The notes: generated by a model not told the origin, from the letters alone. A DNA stretch of 64,000 nucleotides from an uncultured Coriobacteriales bacterium (GCA_902464015.1 CABQHM010000008.1:1-64000); one strand, 5' to 3'; counted from the stretch's first letter, positions 42,799 through 51,276 are shown. Translations and numbers: made by a program.

Positions 42799-43497
42799 AT
42801 GGCCACAAAAGAGGATTACCGCGCAATTTTGCTGCCGGGGGAGTCGTTCGGCGTGTCCCAAATCGCGCGTTACAAGGATCGCGCCCACAAAAAGAAGCTG
42901 TTCAAGGGCGAGTGCATCACAACGGTCGCGCGCAGCATTGACGACCCGTACTACTATTACATCGACGAGGGCCAGATTCTCACGACGTTTACCGACGATT
43001 CGGGCGAAGGCACCGTTGTGGCGTGGCGCTGTGCCGGCAATGCGTTTTCGGGCGAATACAACGATTTTGCCTCGATAGGAAAATACAAGGCCCGCCATGT
43101 GGCGGCAAAAAACAGCGTCTTGTTCGTATTCTCGCAGCGACAGCTTTACGAGATTGCCAAGGAAGACCCCGAGGTCTTCTACGAGTACGTGCACAGCTGC
43201 CATATCCACTTTGCCCAGATGGCGCACCGCCTGTCGGGAACGGGCAACACCTCAACCGCCCGCCGCCTAGCCATGTGGCTGCAAAAACTCTGCTATACCA
43301 GCGACGTTGCCGATGACGGCAGTTGCTTTATCCCGTGCAAGATCACGATTAAGCAGATAGCCGACATGCTGCGCATCCACATCACCACCGCGACCAAGCT
43401 GCTTGCATCCTTTGAAGACGCCGGCATCATCAGCCGCACGAAGGAAGGCATCCTGATTCACGACGTGAACCGCCTCGACAGCGCGGGGATGGAATAG
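42799..43497 (+). CDS. Crp/Fnr-family transcriptional regulator
   Basis: 232 residues. Residues 10-130 are the cyclic-nucleotide-like sensor domain; residues 150-225 are the winged helix, with KITIKQIADMLRIHITTATKLL as the recognition region. The N-terminal cysteine set of FNR is missing, so it is not an oxygen-sensing FNR. ATG at 42799 follows GGGGGTG. Being divergent from the molybdoenzyme operon, it is the probable activator of that operon. Confidence 0.88.
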   Translation: MATKEDYRAILLPGESFGVSQIARYKDRAHKKKLFKGECITTVARSIDDPYYYYIDEGQILTTFTDDSGEGTVVAWRCAGNAFSGEYNDFASIGKYKARHVAAKNSVLFVFSQRQLYEIAKEDPEVFYEYVHSCHIHFAQMAHRLSGTGNTSTARRLAMWLQKLCYTSDVADDGSCFIPCKITIKQIADMLRIHITTATKLLASFEDAGIISRTKEGILIHDVNRLDSAGME

Positions 43498-43560
43498 AGA
43501 AGCGTCTGAGTTGCTGGGAAATTGTTGGCAGTTTGGGCGAGGAAAACGACTACGGAGCGG

Positions 43561-43566
43561 TATACT
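43561..43566 (+). promoter_or_regulatory. -10 box ahead of small RNA element, copy 1
   Basis: TATACT lies 12 bases before the structured element at 43578. The second copy also has a -10 at nearly the same distance, which supports a plus-strand promoter. Confidence 0.5.
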
Positions 43567-43572
43567 GTGTTG

Positions 43573-43650
43573 CGATGGGCCCGGGATGACCGCTGATTCA
43601 AGTCACCGGGCCTGAATTTGTACCTGTGGGGAATTCGCGTGGCGGACGCC
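43573..43650 (+). ncRNA. Structured small RNA element, copy 1, next to the Abi gene
   Basis: Stem GGCCCGG (43578-43584) with CCGGGCC (43606-43612). Inside it, TGAC (43587-43590) pairs with GTCA (43602-43605), closing an 11-base loop CGCTGATTCAA. The same element occurs at 46636-46670 with loop and inner stem almost unchanged and one compensated pair in the outer stem. The 3' end is unknown; similarity between copies fades after about 43640. Rfam lists an abiF RNA motif near such Abi genes; identity with it is likely but not proven here. Confidence 0.6.
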
Positions 43651-43795
43651 AACCAAGAACTTCGAGGGTAGCGAGAACGAGAAGGATATGGGAGGGCAGC
43701 CACTAGCGGGGCTTTGCTCTCCCAATAAAAAAACTGGAGCGAAACCGCTAAGCAGCTCCGCCCCTACAAACCCGAAGGTTTTACGTATGAGAGTA

Positions 43796-44806
43796 TCATG
43801 ACTGCACCGGTGCCCAGATGTCAACAAGCTTTAGAAGAAAATCAAAGAACGATGTAATTACGTTGTTCCCCTCAAAGAGCGGGCGACTCTTCTCCCATGA
43901 GCCTCTCAGCGCCTCTAGTGATCTAGCGTGCCTTGCCTTCGTTTCGGATCTTATGCAGACCAGCTGCGCCGCGTAGAGGGTTGAAGCAATCTGAACGGTT
44001 CTCAGGTTCGAGAGCCTTGCGCGTCTTGACTTGGTTCGCTTGAGACCATGCTTGTTAAGCGACGCGGTTATGAGGGCGTTGACGTCCGTACTTGCCTTCT
44101 GTTCCGTTCGCGACACGCCGTTGAGAATGCAGCTGTTGTGGGCGCAGGCGTTTCTGAGTCCCTGCGTGCTTCGAAGCACATAGTGCTCCTGTCGCATCTC
44201 TTCGTCGTCCCAACGGTTTGCGCAAAAGAGGTAGAGAGAATTGAGCGTGCCGAATTCTGCTGCCTCAAGGAGCACCCATATTGGGATGCCGGTGTTGTAG
44301 TAGTGTGCAACGAGATCGCCCGAGTACTCATCGTGCTTTTCGTCGCCGTTGCTTCTGCCTTTGAGGTTGCCACTGATGTAGCTGCGGCCCTTGTGATTCA
44401 TCTGTGCCAAGAAGTCCTCGACAATTGCGTAGCCGTCTTCTCTGTGGGCCTCGCACTTGTTGAGCAATCTGACGCGAGTGAAGTGCTCCACGTCGATTGC
44501 GATGGGTAGCAGACATTCTCTGAGTTGCCTGTCCAGTGAGGAAAGGCTTCGCAAGTGCTCGAAGTCAAGTCCCAGGTACTTGCCTACGTGTGGGCCCTGG
44601 TCCTGTACTGGAAAGAGTTTACGGTAAGAGGATGTGCGTAATAGGTTATTGCCCGAACGGAGATAGTCGGTGGCTTCGGCCTCGGTGCAGAGGGCGAAGG
44701 TTACGCCTTTGGACTTGAGGTGGGCGATTTGCTCGGGTACTGTGAGCAGGGGCTTGTTGTGTGGCTGTTGCTGGGCCCCGTGAGCTTGGCCGCTGTCTTC
44801 GGACAT
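43796..44806 (-). CDS. Abi_2-family abortive infection protein (AbiD/AbiF type)
   Basis: 336 residues. The N-terminal LLTVPEQIAHLKSKGVTF and YLRSGNNLLRTSSYRKLFP segments are typical of Abi_2 proteins. The GLRNACAHNS motif near residue 216 is the RNxxxHN ribonuclease signature of HEPN-like domains. Family members stop phage growth, probably by RNA cleavage. AGGAGG precedes ATG 44806. A minus-strand hairpin with TTTTTTT near 43729-43765 lies after the stop. The two structured RNA elements at 43.6 and 46.6 kb are good candidates for its RNA partner. Confidence 0.85.
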   Translation of the reverse strand: MSEDSGQAHGAQQQPHNKPLLTVPEQIAHLKSKGVTFALCTEAEATDYLRSGNNLLRTSSYRKLFPVQDQGPHVGKYLGLDFEHLRSLSSLDRQLRECLLPIAIDVEHFTRVRLLNKCEAHREDGYAIVEDFLAQMNHKGRSYISGNLKGRSNGDEKHDEYSGDLVAHYYNTGIPIWVLLEAAEFGTLNSLYLFCANRWDDEEMRQEHYVLRSTQGLRNACAHNSCILNGVSRTEQKASTDVNALITASLNKHGLKRTKSRRARLSNLRTVQIASTLYAAQLVCIRSETKARHARSLEALRGSWEKSRPLFEGNNVITSFFDFLLKLVDIWAPVQS

Positions 44807-45095
44807 TGGGGCCCTCCTGTCGAGCTCGGTTGGATCGTATTGTGCCGTGCATCGGGAATCCTGCGGTTTACATGGGGCCTGCGGGGGTCTTTCGAGTCGG
44901 CGTGTCAGTTCTCTCGCATGTAGATTCTTCTCGTAGAGATTGATGAGATGGGAACCATCATCGAACCGTTCATGAAGGGCCGAGTGAGTGGTCAGTAGTT
45001 CGACGGCGCACTGCTCTCACAAGATTCATCAGCATATGCGCTCGTTTCGAGCATATGCCCTCTCTTCGCAGGGAGATAAAGGTGCCGCCATCTTT
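44807..45095. other. Intergenic region between XRE and Abi genes
   Basis: 289 bases, no gene. AGCATATGC occurs twice (45031 and 45050). It must contain the Abi promoter on the minus strand, but no clear boxes are visible. Confidence 0.35.
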
Positions 45096-45482
45096 CTACT
45101 TCCAGTCCTGGGAGGTGTTTGCCGCCTCGCGGAATTCGAGGTACCGCATGAAATCGTCGAGCATCTCGCGGCCGCTTCTGCTGAGCCTGCGCACGCGGTC
45201 ATCGAGCGTGGGCGTGCGCTTGGCGTCGATATCGTCGCGGCCCACTACGAGGTCGATGCTGACGCCGAGCTCGTCGGCCATGGCCCAGGCGGCGGGAAGC
45301 GGTATGCCGGAGTTCGGGTCCTCCGGGGCCCGCTCGTAGCGAGAGTACGTGGAGTTGGGGATGTTGAGCGCGGCGGCGAACTCCTTGGCCGACGAGTAGC
45401 CGGCCTCGCGGCGCAGGCGCTGAAGCGTGCGCTTTCCATAGGCCTTTCCCGCATCGCGGCGTGATACGACAGTAGATGACAT
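45096..45482 (-). CDS. XRE-family regulator, smaller paralogue
   Basis: 128 residues. Helix-turn-helix at about 18-75 (LRREAGYSSAKEFAAALNI, then STYSRYERAPEDP), followed by a short helical tail. It resembles the neighbouring 213-residue XRE protein through the whole DNA-binding domain, including PLPAAWAMADELGVSIDLVVGR against PLTAAWRLADEFGVSIDVIVDR, so the two are tandem duplicates. No enzyme domain. It probably controls the Abi gene or the surrounding island. Confidence 0.82.
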   Translation of the reverse strand: MSSTVVSRRDAGKAYGKRTLQRLRREAGYSSAKEFAAALNIPNSTYSRYERAPEDPNSGIPLPAAWAMADELGVSIDLVVGRDDIDAKRTPTLDDRVRRLSRSGREMLDDFMRYLEFREAANTSQDWK

Positions 45483-45581
45483 ATGCTGTCACTTGTCCTT
45501 TCCTGAAAGCGGTTTCTGGGAAACGGACGCACCATGCCCGCAAGGGCGTCACCCTCTTCGGGCACCCTTGTTCATCGGGGC

Positions 45582-46223
45582 CTAAGACATCGAGCCCATC
45601 TCTTTCTCGGACTCGCGTACGGCTGCCATGTCGACCTTGGCGTACCTGATGGACATGCCCTTGAATTCGAAGTCGCCGTGGATGCGGTCGTATGCGGCCA
45701 TGATCTTGCCCATCGAATCCCTCACCCCGAGCTCCTGGCGCTCGTCAGCGCGCCTCTCCAGATACTCTTTGAATCGCTCACGCAGCTCGGCCGTCGTGGC
45801 CGACAAGGCGACGCCGGGCTCGTTGCAGTCGAGCTCGGCCAAAAAGAGACTGTCGAGCCTTGCGCACAGCGCCTCGGTGCGACGGTGCTCGGCCTCTGCC
45901 TTTCGCTTGGCTGTATCGGCGTTCTTGGCGGCCAAAAAGTCCAGGTAGTCGTCGAGCGAGGATTGGAACTCGGGGGCGAGCGCGTCGTAGCGCAGTTGCA
46001 CCTCGCCGCGCTCTTCGGCGGGCGCGGGCTCGTTGCGGTCGACTATGACGTCGATGGACACGCCGAACTCGTCGGCGAGGCGCCAGGCGGCGGTGAGGGG
46101 AATCTTTTCAGGGCTGGACTCGTAGCGGGCGTAGGTGGTGAACGGGATGCCCATCGCTTCGGCGAAGTCCCTGGCCGTCCTGTACCCGGCTCGCTTCCTC
46201 AGCTCCTGCAAGCCGCTTGCCAT
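45582..46223 (-). CDS. XRE-family regulator, larger paralogue
   Basis: 213 residues. Helix-turn-helix at 1-62 (LRKRAGYRTARDFAEAMGI, then TTYARYESSPEKI), then a long charged helical region (75-170) that probably dimerises. Upstream gene of a tandem XRE pair (99 bases apart). Upstream, at 46413-46465, is a symmetrical structure that may be its operator or leader. Confidence 0.82.
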   Translation of the reverse strand: MASGLQELRKRAGYRTARDFAEAMGIPFTTYARYESSPEKIPLTAAWRLADEFGVSIDVIVDRNEPAPAEERGEVQLRYDALAPEFQSSLDDYLDFLAAKNADTAKRKAEAEHRRTEALCARLDSLFLAELDCNEPGVALSATTAELRERFKEYLERRADERQELGVRDSMGKIMAAYDRIHGDFEFKGMSIRYAKVDMAAVRESEKEMGSMS

Positions 46224-46412
46224 TTCGAATCAACTCCTCGTTTATTTTCATCCTGTGGGGGCGGGTCCCGCAAGATGGGGATTCATGCGACGCTTCGGGG
46301 CCAATTGTAGCTATATGTGGTGATTCGTGCTAGTAAAAAAACACCAAAATTCGCAAACAGTCTCAATCAAAGCTAAATTGCATGATATTATGGCGTAGTT
46401 TGAAAGCGCAAT

Positions 46413-46465
46413 GTACTCTCTGATGAGAACTTGAGGGTTCTCGTGTGTCACGAGATGGAGAGTAC
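46413..46465. promoter_or_regulatory. Nested inverted repeats, possible operator or alternative hairpins
   Basis: Outer arms GTACTCTC (46413-46420) and GAGAGTAC (46458-46465) are perfect. Inside, GAGAAC/GTTCTC (46425-46430 with 46437-46442) and CTCGTG/CACGAG (46440-46445 with 46449-46454) share three bases, so only one can form fully. It lies about 190 bases upstream of the larger XRE gene. Confidence 0.6.
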
Positions 46466-46595
46466 TCAGCGCGAACGCGACCGGCCACGCAAGCAGAACG
46501 CGCGGCTGTGCGGGAAGTGTGGGCTGGTGGGAAGAAGCCAGCACGGACGGGGTTGAGCGCTTGTGTCGTGTTGACGGGTCACAACTTTCAGGCTC

Positions 46596-46624
46596 TTGTA
46601 TAAACTTTTGGGCCGCGTCATAAT
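46596..46624 (+). promoter_or_regulatory. Promoter of small RNA element, copy 2
   Basis: TTGTAT (46596-46601), a 17-base spacer and CATAAT (46619-46624) end 11 bases before the element. This fits a dedicated plus-strand promoter. Confidence 0.6.
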
Positions 46625-46630
46625 ACTGGC

Positions 46631-46710
46631 CAATGGCCCCGGAATGACCTCTGATTCAAGTCACCGGGGCTCGATTTGTTTACTTGTACGGATTCGAGGA
46701 CGTGACCCTG
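46631..46710 (+). ncRNA. Structured small RNA element, copy 2
   Basis: Stem GCCCCGG (46636-46642) with CCGGGGC (46664-46670), inner TGAC/GTCA and loop CTCTGATTCAA. Against copy 1 the second outer pair changes from G-C to C-G, a compensatory change that keeps the helix, while TGATTCAAGTCACCGG is identical. Similarity continues into GATTTGT...GGATTCG downstream. Confidence 0.6.
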
Positions 46711-46980
46711 GACAAGTTCCTTGAGGAGCACCCCGTGCCGGTGGATGTCAAGTTTTAGACCTTAAACCAATGCCCATTTGTGAACGCTTTTGTGAAGCGG
46801 GCGGTTTGTGACGCCTGAGGATAATGCTGCCAGCGCAGGACAACCCTATAGACGGTGATTTCCATGCCGAAACGAGGCCGACCGAGGAGATGGTCGAGCA
46901 GGCCAGCAAGCTGAAAAACGACAGGCTCTTTAATGGCGGCATAATGTCTCGTGCCGTTCGCAAACCTCCGACAGTTCGGG
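46674..46980 (+). other. Possible decayed coding sequence
   Basis: An open stretch with no start reads FVYLYGFEDVTLDKFLEEHP and a few more residues before a stop at 46756-46758. A second polar stretch in another frame (from ATG 46824, EEMVEQASKLKNDRLFNGG) follows. Both read like protein, not GC noise, so this is probably the remains of an older gene. The family is not recognised. Confidence 0.35.
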
Positions 46981-47041
46981 TATGTCTCGCAAGTCGGCCC
47001 ATATGTATGATGGCTCCACTCTTTCAGGCGGGAGCATTCTC

Positions 47042-47683
47042 ATGGAACAGGTTTTGGCCGTTCTGGGCGATGCCATCCAAAGCACCCACCCCTTTGTCCT
47101 TTATTTCGTGGGTATGAACGTACTCACATTCGTTCTCTTCGCAATCGACTATGCGATAGTCTGTCGCAACCAGGACCCGGACACCGGGCTCATGGATGGC
47201 AGGATTCTGACGCTGTTTGCCGTGGTGGGTCGTGCCCTCGGGATGTTCGTCGCCTTGGCCATCTTTACCAGGCTACACATGAACAAGGCCAACATCGCCT
47301 GGTGGTTCAGCGCCATAATGCTCCTGATTGTCTGGGTTCTCGTCGTTCTCGTGTGGGCCGGCGTCATCGAGCTGAGCCCGGACCTTGGTGCGCCGTTCAA
47401 TATCCCCGTTCTTGTCGGGTTGGGCGTATACCTTCTTCTTATCAATGTCGTCACGTTCGCCGTCTTCTGTCTGGACAAGAAGAGAGCCGTCAACCGGAGC
47501 AGCAGGTTTCCCGAGGCCGCCCTGCTGGGCCTCTCGCTCGCCGGAGGGTCCCTGGGCGGCATCGTCGCCATGCGAGTCGCGCACCACAAGACGTCCAAGT
47601 GGTATTTCACGGTTGGGCTGTCTGCGTTCATCGCCCTGCACGTCGTGCTGTTCTTTTTTGCGCACAGTGCCGGGATCGTTTAG
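47042..47683 (+). CDS. Membrane protein with two DUF1294-like halves
   Basis: 213 residues, about six helices. The C-terminal half (LLLINVVTFAVFCLDKKRAV, then the GGSLGGIVAMRVAHHKTSKWYF region) is a clear DUF1294 domain. The N-terminal half (GMNVLTFVLFAIDYAIVCRN, then ALGMFVALAIF) looks like a diverged copy, so an internal duplication is likely. Function unknown. ATG at 47042 follows GGGAG. Its stop TAG is the start of the ribosome site of the next gene. Confidence 0.82.
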   Translation: MEQVLAVLGDAIQSTHPFVLYFVGMNVLTFVLFAIDYAIVCRNQDPDTGLMDGRILTLFAVVGRALGMFVALAIFTRLHMNKANIAWWFSAIMLLIVWVLVVLVWAGVIELSPDLGAPFNIPVLVGLGVYLLLINVVTFAVFCLDKKRAVNRSSRFPEAALLGLSLAGGSLGGIVAMRVAHHKTSKWYFTVGLSAFIALHVVLFFFAHSAGIV

Positions 47684-47694
47684 GAGGTCTCAAA

Positions 47695-48240
47695 ATGGAA
47701 GTAATCGGACTTGTTTCTCTCCTTCTCCTTTTCTTCTTGGTTCTCGTGATTCTCGGGTTCACACTTTTCTTCGAAGACAGGCAAAACAAGCGGAATGCCG
47801 AGCTTGAGAAGGCCAGGCTCGAAGCCAAGTGGGAGCGCGCGAGCAAGGCCTTCAGGGACGACATGACCCAGGAGGGCTTCGAGGAAGTCGTCGCTGGGGC
47901 CGAGCGCCTGATCAAAAGGGTCGAATCCCTTAAGGTAAAGGGTCACAAGGTCTACGGCGCCGTCTCCGCCTTAAGCGGAATCAGCTCGTGGAAGTTCGTC
48001 ATCATATTCGATTGCGGAGGGCATCTTACGAGCGAGTACATCATCGCGAGTGATAACGATGACTCGAACATACCGGATCGCATTGCCAAGCACATCGCCG
48101 AGGGGATAAGGACCTGGTCGCCCTTGACTTGCAGGGTGGCTGCGGCTTTCTGCCCGTACTGCGGTACCAAGGCGGGCCAAGGCATGGTCTTTTGCCCCTC
48201 ATGCGGCGCAAGGCTACCGCAGGTGCCGGAGAGGCCCTAA
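47695..48240 (+). CDS. Membrane-anchored zinc-ribbon protein
   Basis: 181 residues. One N-terminal helix (4-27), a charged coiled segment (30-80), a central globular part, and a C-terminal double CxxC zinc ribbon (CPYCGTKAGQGMVFCPSCG, near 153-171). TAGGAGG lies 7 bases before ATG 47695 and includes the previous gene's stop, so the two are cotranscribed. The unit could sense or respond to envelope change, but that is a guess. Confidence 0.78.
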   Translation: MEVIGLVSLLLLFFLVLVILGFTLFFEDRQNKRNAELEKARLEAKWERASKAFRDDMTQEGFEEVVAGAERLIKRVESLKVKGHKVYGAVSALSGISSWKFVIIFDCGGHLTSEYIIASDNDDSNIPDRIAKHIAEGIRTWSPLTCRVAAAFCPYCGTKAGQGMVFCPSCGARLPQVPERP

Positions 48241-48449
48241 CGTACCTTCGCGGTTGCTACATGGCGCATAGATGGATTTGGTCGAGCTTGCTCGCAAGCG
48301 CCTGGGCGGTGGCCAGAAATCTTCTGCCCGCGTGACTAACTGGCCCTCGAGAGCGGCATGGTTTCTCGCGATGATGGATTGCGCCTCTTTTAACGGTGGC
48401 TTTCTTTTGTGTCGCCGCCGCGCGCTTCTTGATTGCCCCCCTGTGAAGA
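48241..48449. other. Spacer, nothing recognised
   Basis: About 200 bases between convergent genes. Codon-like antisense frames are present but not convincing. No hairpin with a T-run. Confidence 0.4.
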
Positions 48450-49160
48450 CTATTCTTCGGCGTCGTGGTTCGTGCGCCACTCGGGCGTGTCGGTGTCCCA
48501 GATGCATGCGAGGAAGTCGCCATCGTCGCTGTAGCCCTCGCAGGTGAGAGTCGCGCTCGTGACAAACGGCTCTGGCTCGGGGTCGTCGATACAGCGCAGT
48601 CCGCCCTTGCCGGTGTTGAGTTCCATTCCAAGTTCGAACCCGAAGCCTCGAACCTCGAACTCGCAGCTCACGGTAAGCAGCATTGCATCGCATGCCGGAA
48701 CCTCGCAGGAGTCGAAGGATAGCGCAGTTGGGACGAGGTTGGTCGGCAGCGCCCTGGCGAGGATCTCGCCGATGGCATTGGCGACCATGTCTTCGTAGGT
48801 GTAACGGTAGTCGCGTTCGCTGGGGTTGGCACCCGTGGGGAACTTGCTGTTTTCACTGACGTTCGCCCTATGCCAGACGTAGAAGTCGAGGTTGAACGGC
48901 AGATCCTCGGCCATGTCGGAGTCGTGGCTATCGTCGAGCCTGAGCCCGTGTGCCTCGGCCAGCAGACGAATGGCGCGGTCGAGGTCGAACACGTCCCAAG
49001 CGTCGGCATTTTCCGAACAATCGAGGACTTCTGCGGCGAGACCGCACGTGTTGACGCTACAGCCGTCGGGCATGGATTCAAGGGCGAAGAGGATGCGCTC
49101 TGCGTCCTGCCTGGTTGATGTGGGGATGGAAAGTAGAGCGTCGAGGTCTTCGTGGTTCAT
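48450..49160 (-). CDS. Unknown acidic protein
   Basis: 236 residues, acidic, soluble, no signal peptide. No family recognised. Aromatic and acidic residues dominate (DLPFNLDFYVWHRANV, then RYTYEDMV). A C-terminal part with beta character contains CEFEVRGFGFELGMELNTG. It could be an immunity-type or phage-type protein given the accessory setting, but nothing decisive is visible. ATG 49160 has AAGGAAGG close upstream. Confidence 0.55.
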   Translation of the reverse strand: MNHEDLDALLSIPTSTRQDAERILFALESMPDGCSVNTCGLAAEVLDCSENADAWDVFDLDRAIRLLAEAHGLRLDDSHDSDMAEDLPFNLDFYVWHRANVSENSKFPTGANPSERDYRYTYEDMVANAIGEILARALPTNLVPTALSFDSCEVPACDAMLLTVSCEFEVRGFGFELGMELNTGKGGLRCIDDPEPEPFVTSATLTCEGYSDDGDFLACIWDTDTPEWRTNHDAEE

Positions 49161-49180
49161 GGGATACCCTTCCTTTTGAG

Positions 49181-49387
49181 TTAGTCGACGGGCTTTGCAT
49201 GGTACTGGTCGATGGGCTTGCCGTTCTTGTCACGCCAGTCCATCCGACTGTTTGACGAGTGAGCCAGGACGCCGACGCCCTTGACCCTGCGGCACATGTG
49301 GTAGGTGCCGTCGGGGATGTGTGACCAGTCAACCTCGATAGAGCGTTGCTTGGTGGCCTGGTCGAAGAGAGTCTCCTTCGAGGGCAT
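49181..49387 (-). CDS. Small unknown protein
   Basis: 68 residues from ATG 49387, which follows AAAGGCGG; a longer frame begins at 49411. Basic, soluble, with HMCRRVKGVGVLAHSSNS and MDWRDKNG segments. It precedes the acidic 236-residue gene by 20 bases on the same strand, so the two may be a functional pair. Family unknown. Confidence 0.55.
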   Translation of the reverse strand: MPSKETLFDQATKQRSIEVDWSHIPDGTYHMCRRVKGVGVLAHSSNSRMDWRDKNGKPIDQYHAKPVD

Positions 49388-49411
49388 GCGCGCACCGCCT
49401 TTCCGTTTCAT

Positions 49412-49641
49412 TGGGGTGGATTATCGCACCGCGCAGGATGTCCGCCAATGGGCGACAGCGTGGTCGTAGGGATAAGTGTCCGTAACCGTTTGTGGTCCTG
49501 AGGGCGTGTTTTGCTTGCCAGTATGTCAGCAGCATTGAGCATTCTATTAACAGGTGAGTGTTAAACTGCCATGGTATGATACTTTTGACCATCGAGGGCG
49601 GCCTTTAGATTCCGCCGTCTTGTTTACCGCATAGGGGCGTT
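49412..49641. other. Divergent spacer upstream of the restriction operon
   Basis: 230 bases, no gene. Likely holds the hsdM promoter; a possible -10 TATGAT lies near 49574. Contains an AT-rich stretch 49520-49600, lower in GC than the rest of the window. Confidence 0.4.
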
Positions 49642-51276
49642 ATGGCACGTAAGACCACGAAGAAGGAAACCGAGCTAACGCTTGAGGATGCGTTGTGGAA
49701 CTGTCGTGTGGCGCTTCGCGGCGTGGGCAGCATCGAGAAGAACCGTGACGCCGTTATCAGCCTGGTGTTCCTGAAGTTCGCAAGCGACAAGTTCGAGGCA
49801 CGCCGCGCCGAGATTCCCGCTGAGGTGAAGCAGAAGCAGGGTATTGACCCCTGCCCCGAGTTCATGCTGGAACAGCCTTCCTTCTATAACGCTGCCAACG
49901 TCTTCTATCTGCCTCGTGAGTCGCGCTGGCAGTACCTCGTCGACAATGCCTCGGCAAACGACATCGCCAGCAAGATCGACAAGGCCATGGCCGACGCCGA
50001 GCGGGAGAACCCTGCGCTGAGGGGTGCTCTGCCGCTTAACCTGTTCTCCACCCTGGGGGCCGAAATCCGCTCTGTGAAGTCGCTTATTGACAACGTAGGC
50101 AAGATTGACCGCAGCCGCTTTCACGAGGAAGACCTCATCGGGCGCGTGTACGAGTACTTTCTGCAGTCGTTCGCGGTGGGCAGCTCCAAGGAGGACGGTG
50201 AGTTCTATACGCCGGCCAGCGTGGTACAGCTCATTGCCGAGCTCATTGAGCCCTACGAGGGCGTGGTGTACGACCCCTGCTGCGGGTCGGGCGGCATGTT
50301 CGTGCAGTCGCACAAGTTCGTCGAGAAGCACAACGGCAATCGCAGTGCCATCTCGATTGTGGGCCAGGAGTCCAACTCCGACACCTGGCGGCTGTGCAAG
50401 ATGAACCTGGCCATACGCGGCATCGCCAACAACCTGGGTGAGAAAGCCGCGTCGAGCTTCACGGCCGACCAGCACAAGGACAAGAAGGTCGACTACATCA
50501 TGGCCAACCCGCCGTTCAACCTGAAGAACTGGCGCAGGGAGGATGAGCTTACGAAAGATCCCCGTTGGATGGGTTACCCTGTGCCGCCCGTCTCCAACGC
50601 GAACTATGCCTGGATTCTGCATATGATTTCGAAGTTGGATGTGAACCACGGTGTCGCGGGGTTCTTGCTGGCCAACGGCGCCCTCAACGCCGACGGCGAC
50701 GAGGGTGCGATTCGTCAGAAGCTCATCGAGAACGACAAGGTAGAGGCCATTATCGTGCTGCCGCGCGACATGTTCTATACCACCGACATATCGGTGACGC
50801 TGTGGATTCTGAACATGAACAAGGACGCCTGCGAGCGCAACGGCCGCCGACTGCGTGACCGGCGCGGCGAGGTGCTGTTTATGGACCTGCGCACCTGGGA
50901 CGAGAACGTCGAGAAGTACAAGCTGGACAAGAACAAGACCAAGAAGAAAACTGTGCTCACGTCCGAGCAGATCTCGCGCGTGAAGGACATCTTCGAAAGT
51001 TGGCGTTGCGCCGACGGCTGCTATAAAGACGCATCCGAGTTGTGCAAATCTGTCCGCGTGAAGAGCGACGACTCCGATGAGCTGACCATTGCAAGCCGTG
51101 GTTATGTGCTGACGCCAAGTAAATACATCGAGTTTGTTGATCGCGACTTGGATATCGACTACGAGAAAGAGATGGGCCGCATCCAGGCCGAGATGAGGGA
51201 GCTGCTGGCAATTGAGAAGAAGTCCCAGGCCATGCTCGAGGCCGCGTTCGAGGGCATTGGCTATGGGATTGAATAG
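49642..51276 (+). CDS. hsdM: Type I restriction-modification methyltransferase subunit
   Basis: 544 residues. The N-terminal HsdM domain (about 10-165) has EDALWNCRVALRG and VFLKFASDKFEARRAEI. The S-adenosylmethionine motif DPCCGSGGMFVQ is near 211 and the catalytic NPPFNL motif near 288, so it is an N6-adenine methylase. It acts in the HsdM2S complex to protect host DNA. Its stop overlaps the start of hsdS by 14 bases. Confidence 0.96.
   Translation: MARKTTKKETELTLEDALWNCRVALRGVGSIEKNRDAVISLVFLKFASDKFEARRAEIPAEVKQKQGIDPCPEFMLEQPSFYNAANVFYLPRESRWQYLVDNASANDIASKIDKAMADAERENPALRGALPLNLFSTLGAEIRSVKSLIDNVGKIDRSRFHEEDLIGRVYEYFLQSFAVGSSKEDGEFYTPASVVQLIAELIEPYEGVVYDPCCGSGGMFVQSHKFVEKHNGNRSAISIVGQESNSDTWRLCKMNLAIRGIANNLGEKAASSFTADQHKDKKVDYIMANPPFNLKNWRREDELTKDPRWMGYPVPPVSNANYAWILHMISKLDVNHGVAGFLLANGALNADGDEGAIRQKLIENDKVEAIIVLPRDMFYTTDISVTLWILNMNKDACERNGRRLRDRRGEVLFMDLRTWDENVEKYKLDKNKTKKKTVLTSEQISRVKDIFESWRCADGCYKDASELCKSVRVKSDDSDELTIASRGYVLTPSKYIEFVDRDLDIDYEKEMGRIQAEMRELLAIEKKSQAMLEAAFEGIGYGIE

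Noticed and set aside
46311..46544. 77-residue minus-strand frame upstream of the XRE gene
   Set aside because: It covers the nested inverted repeats, has no ribosome site and no family features.
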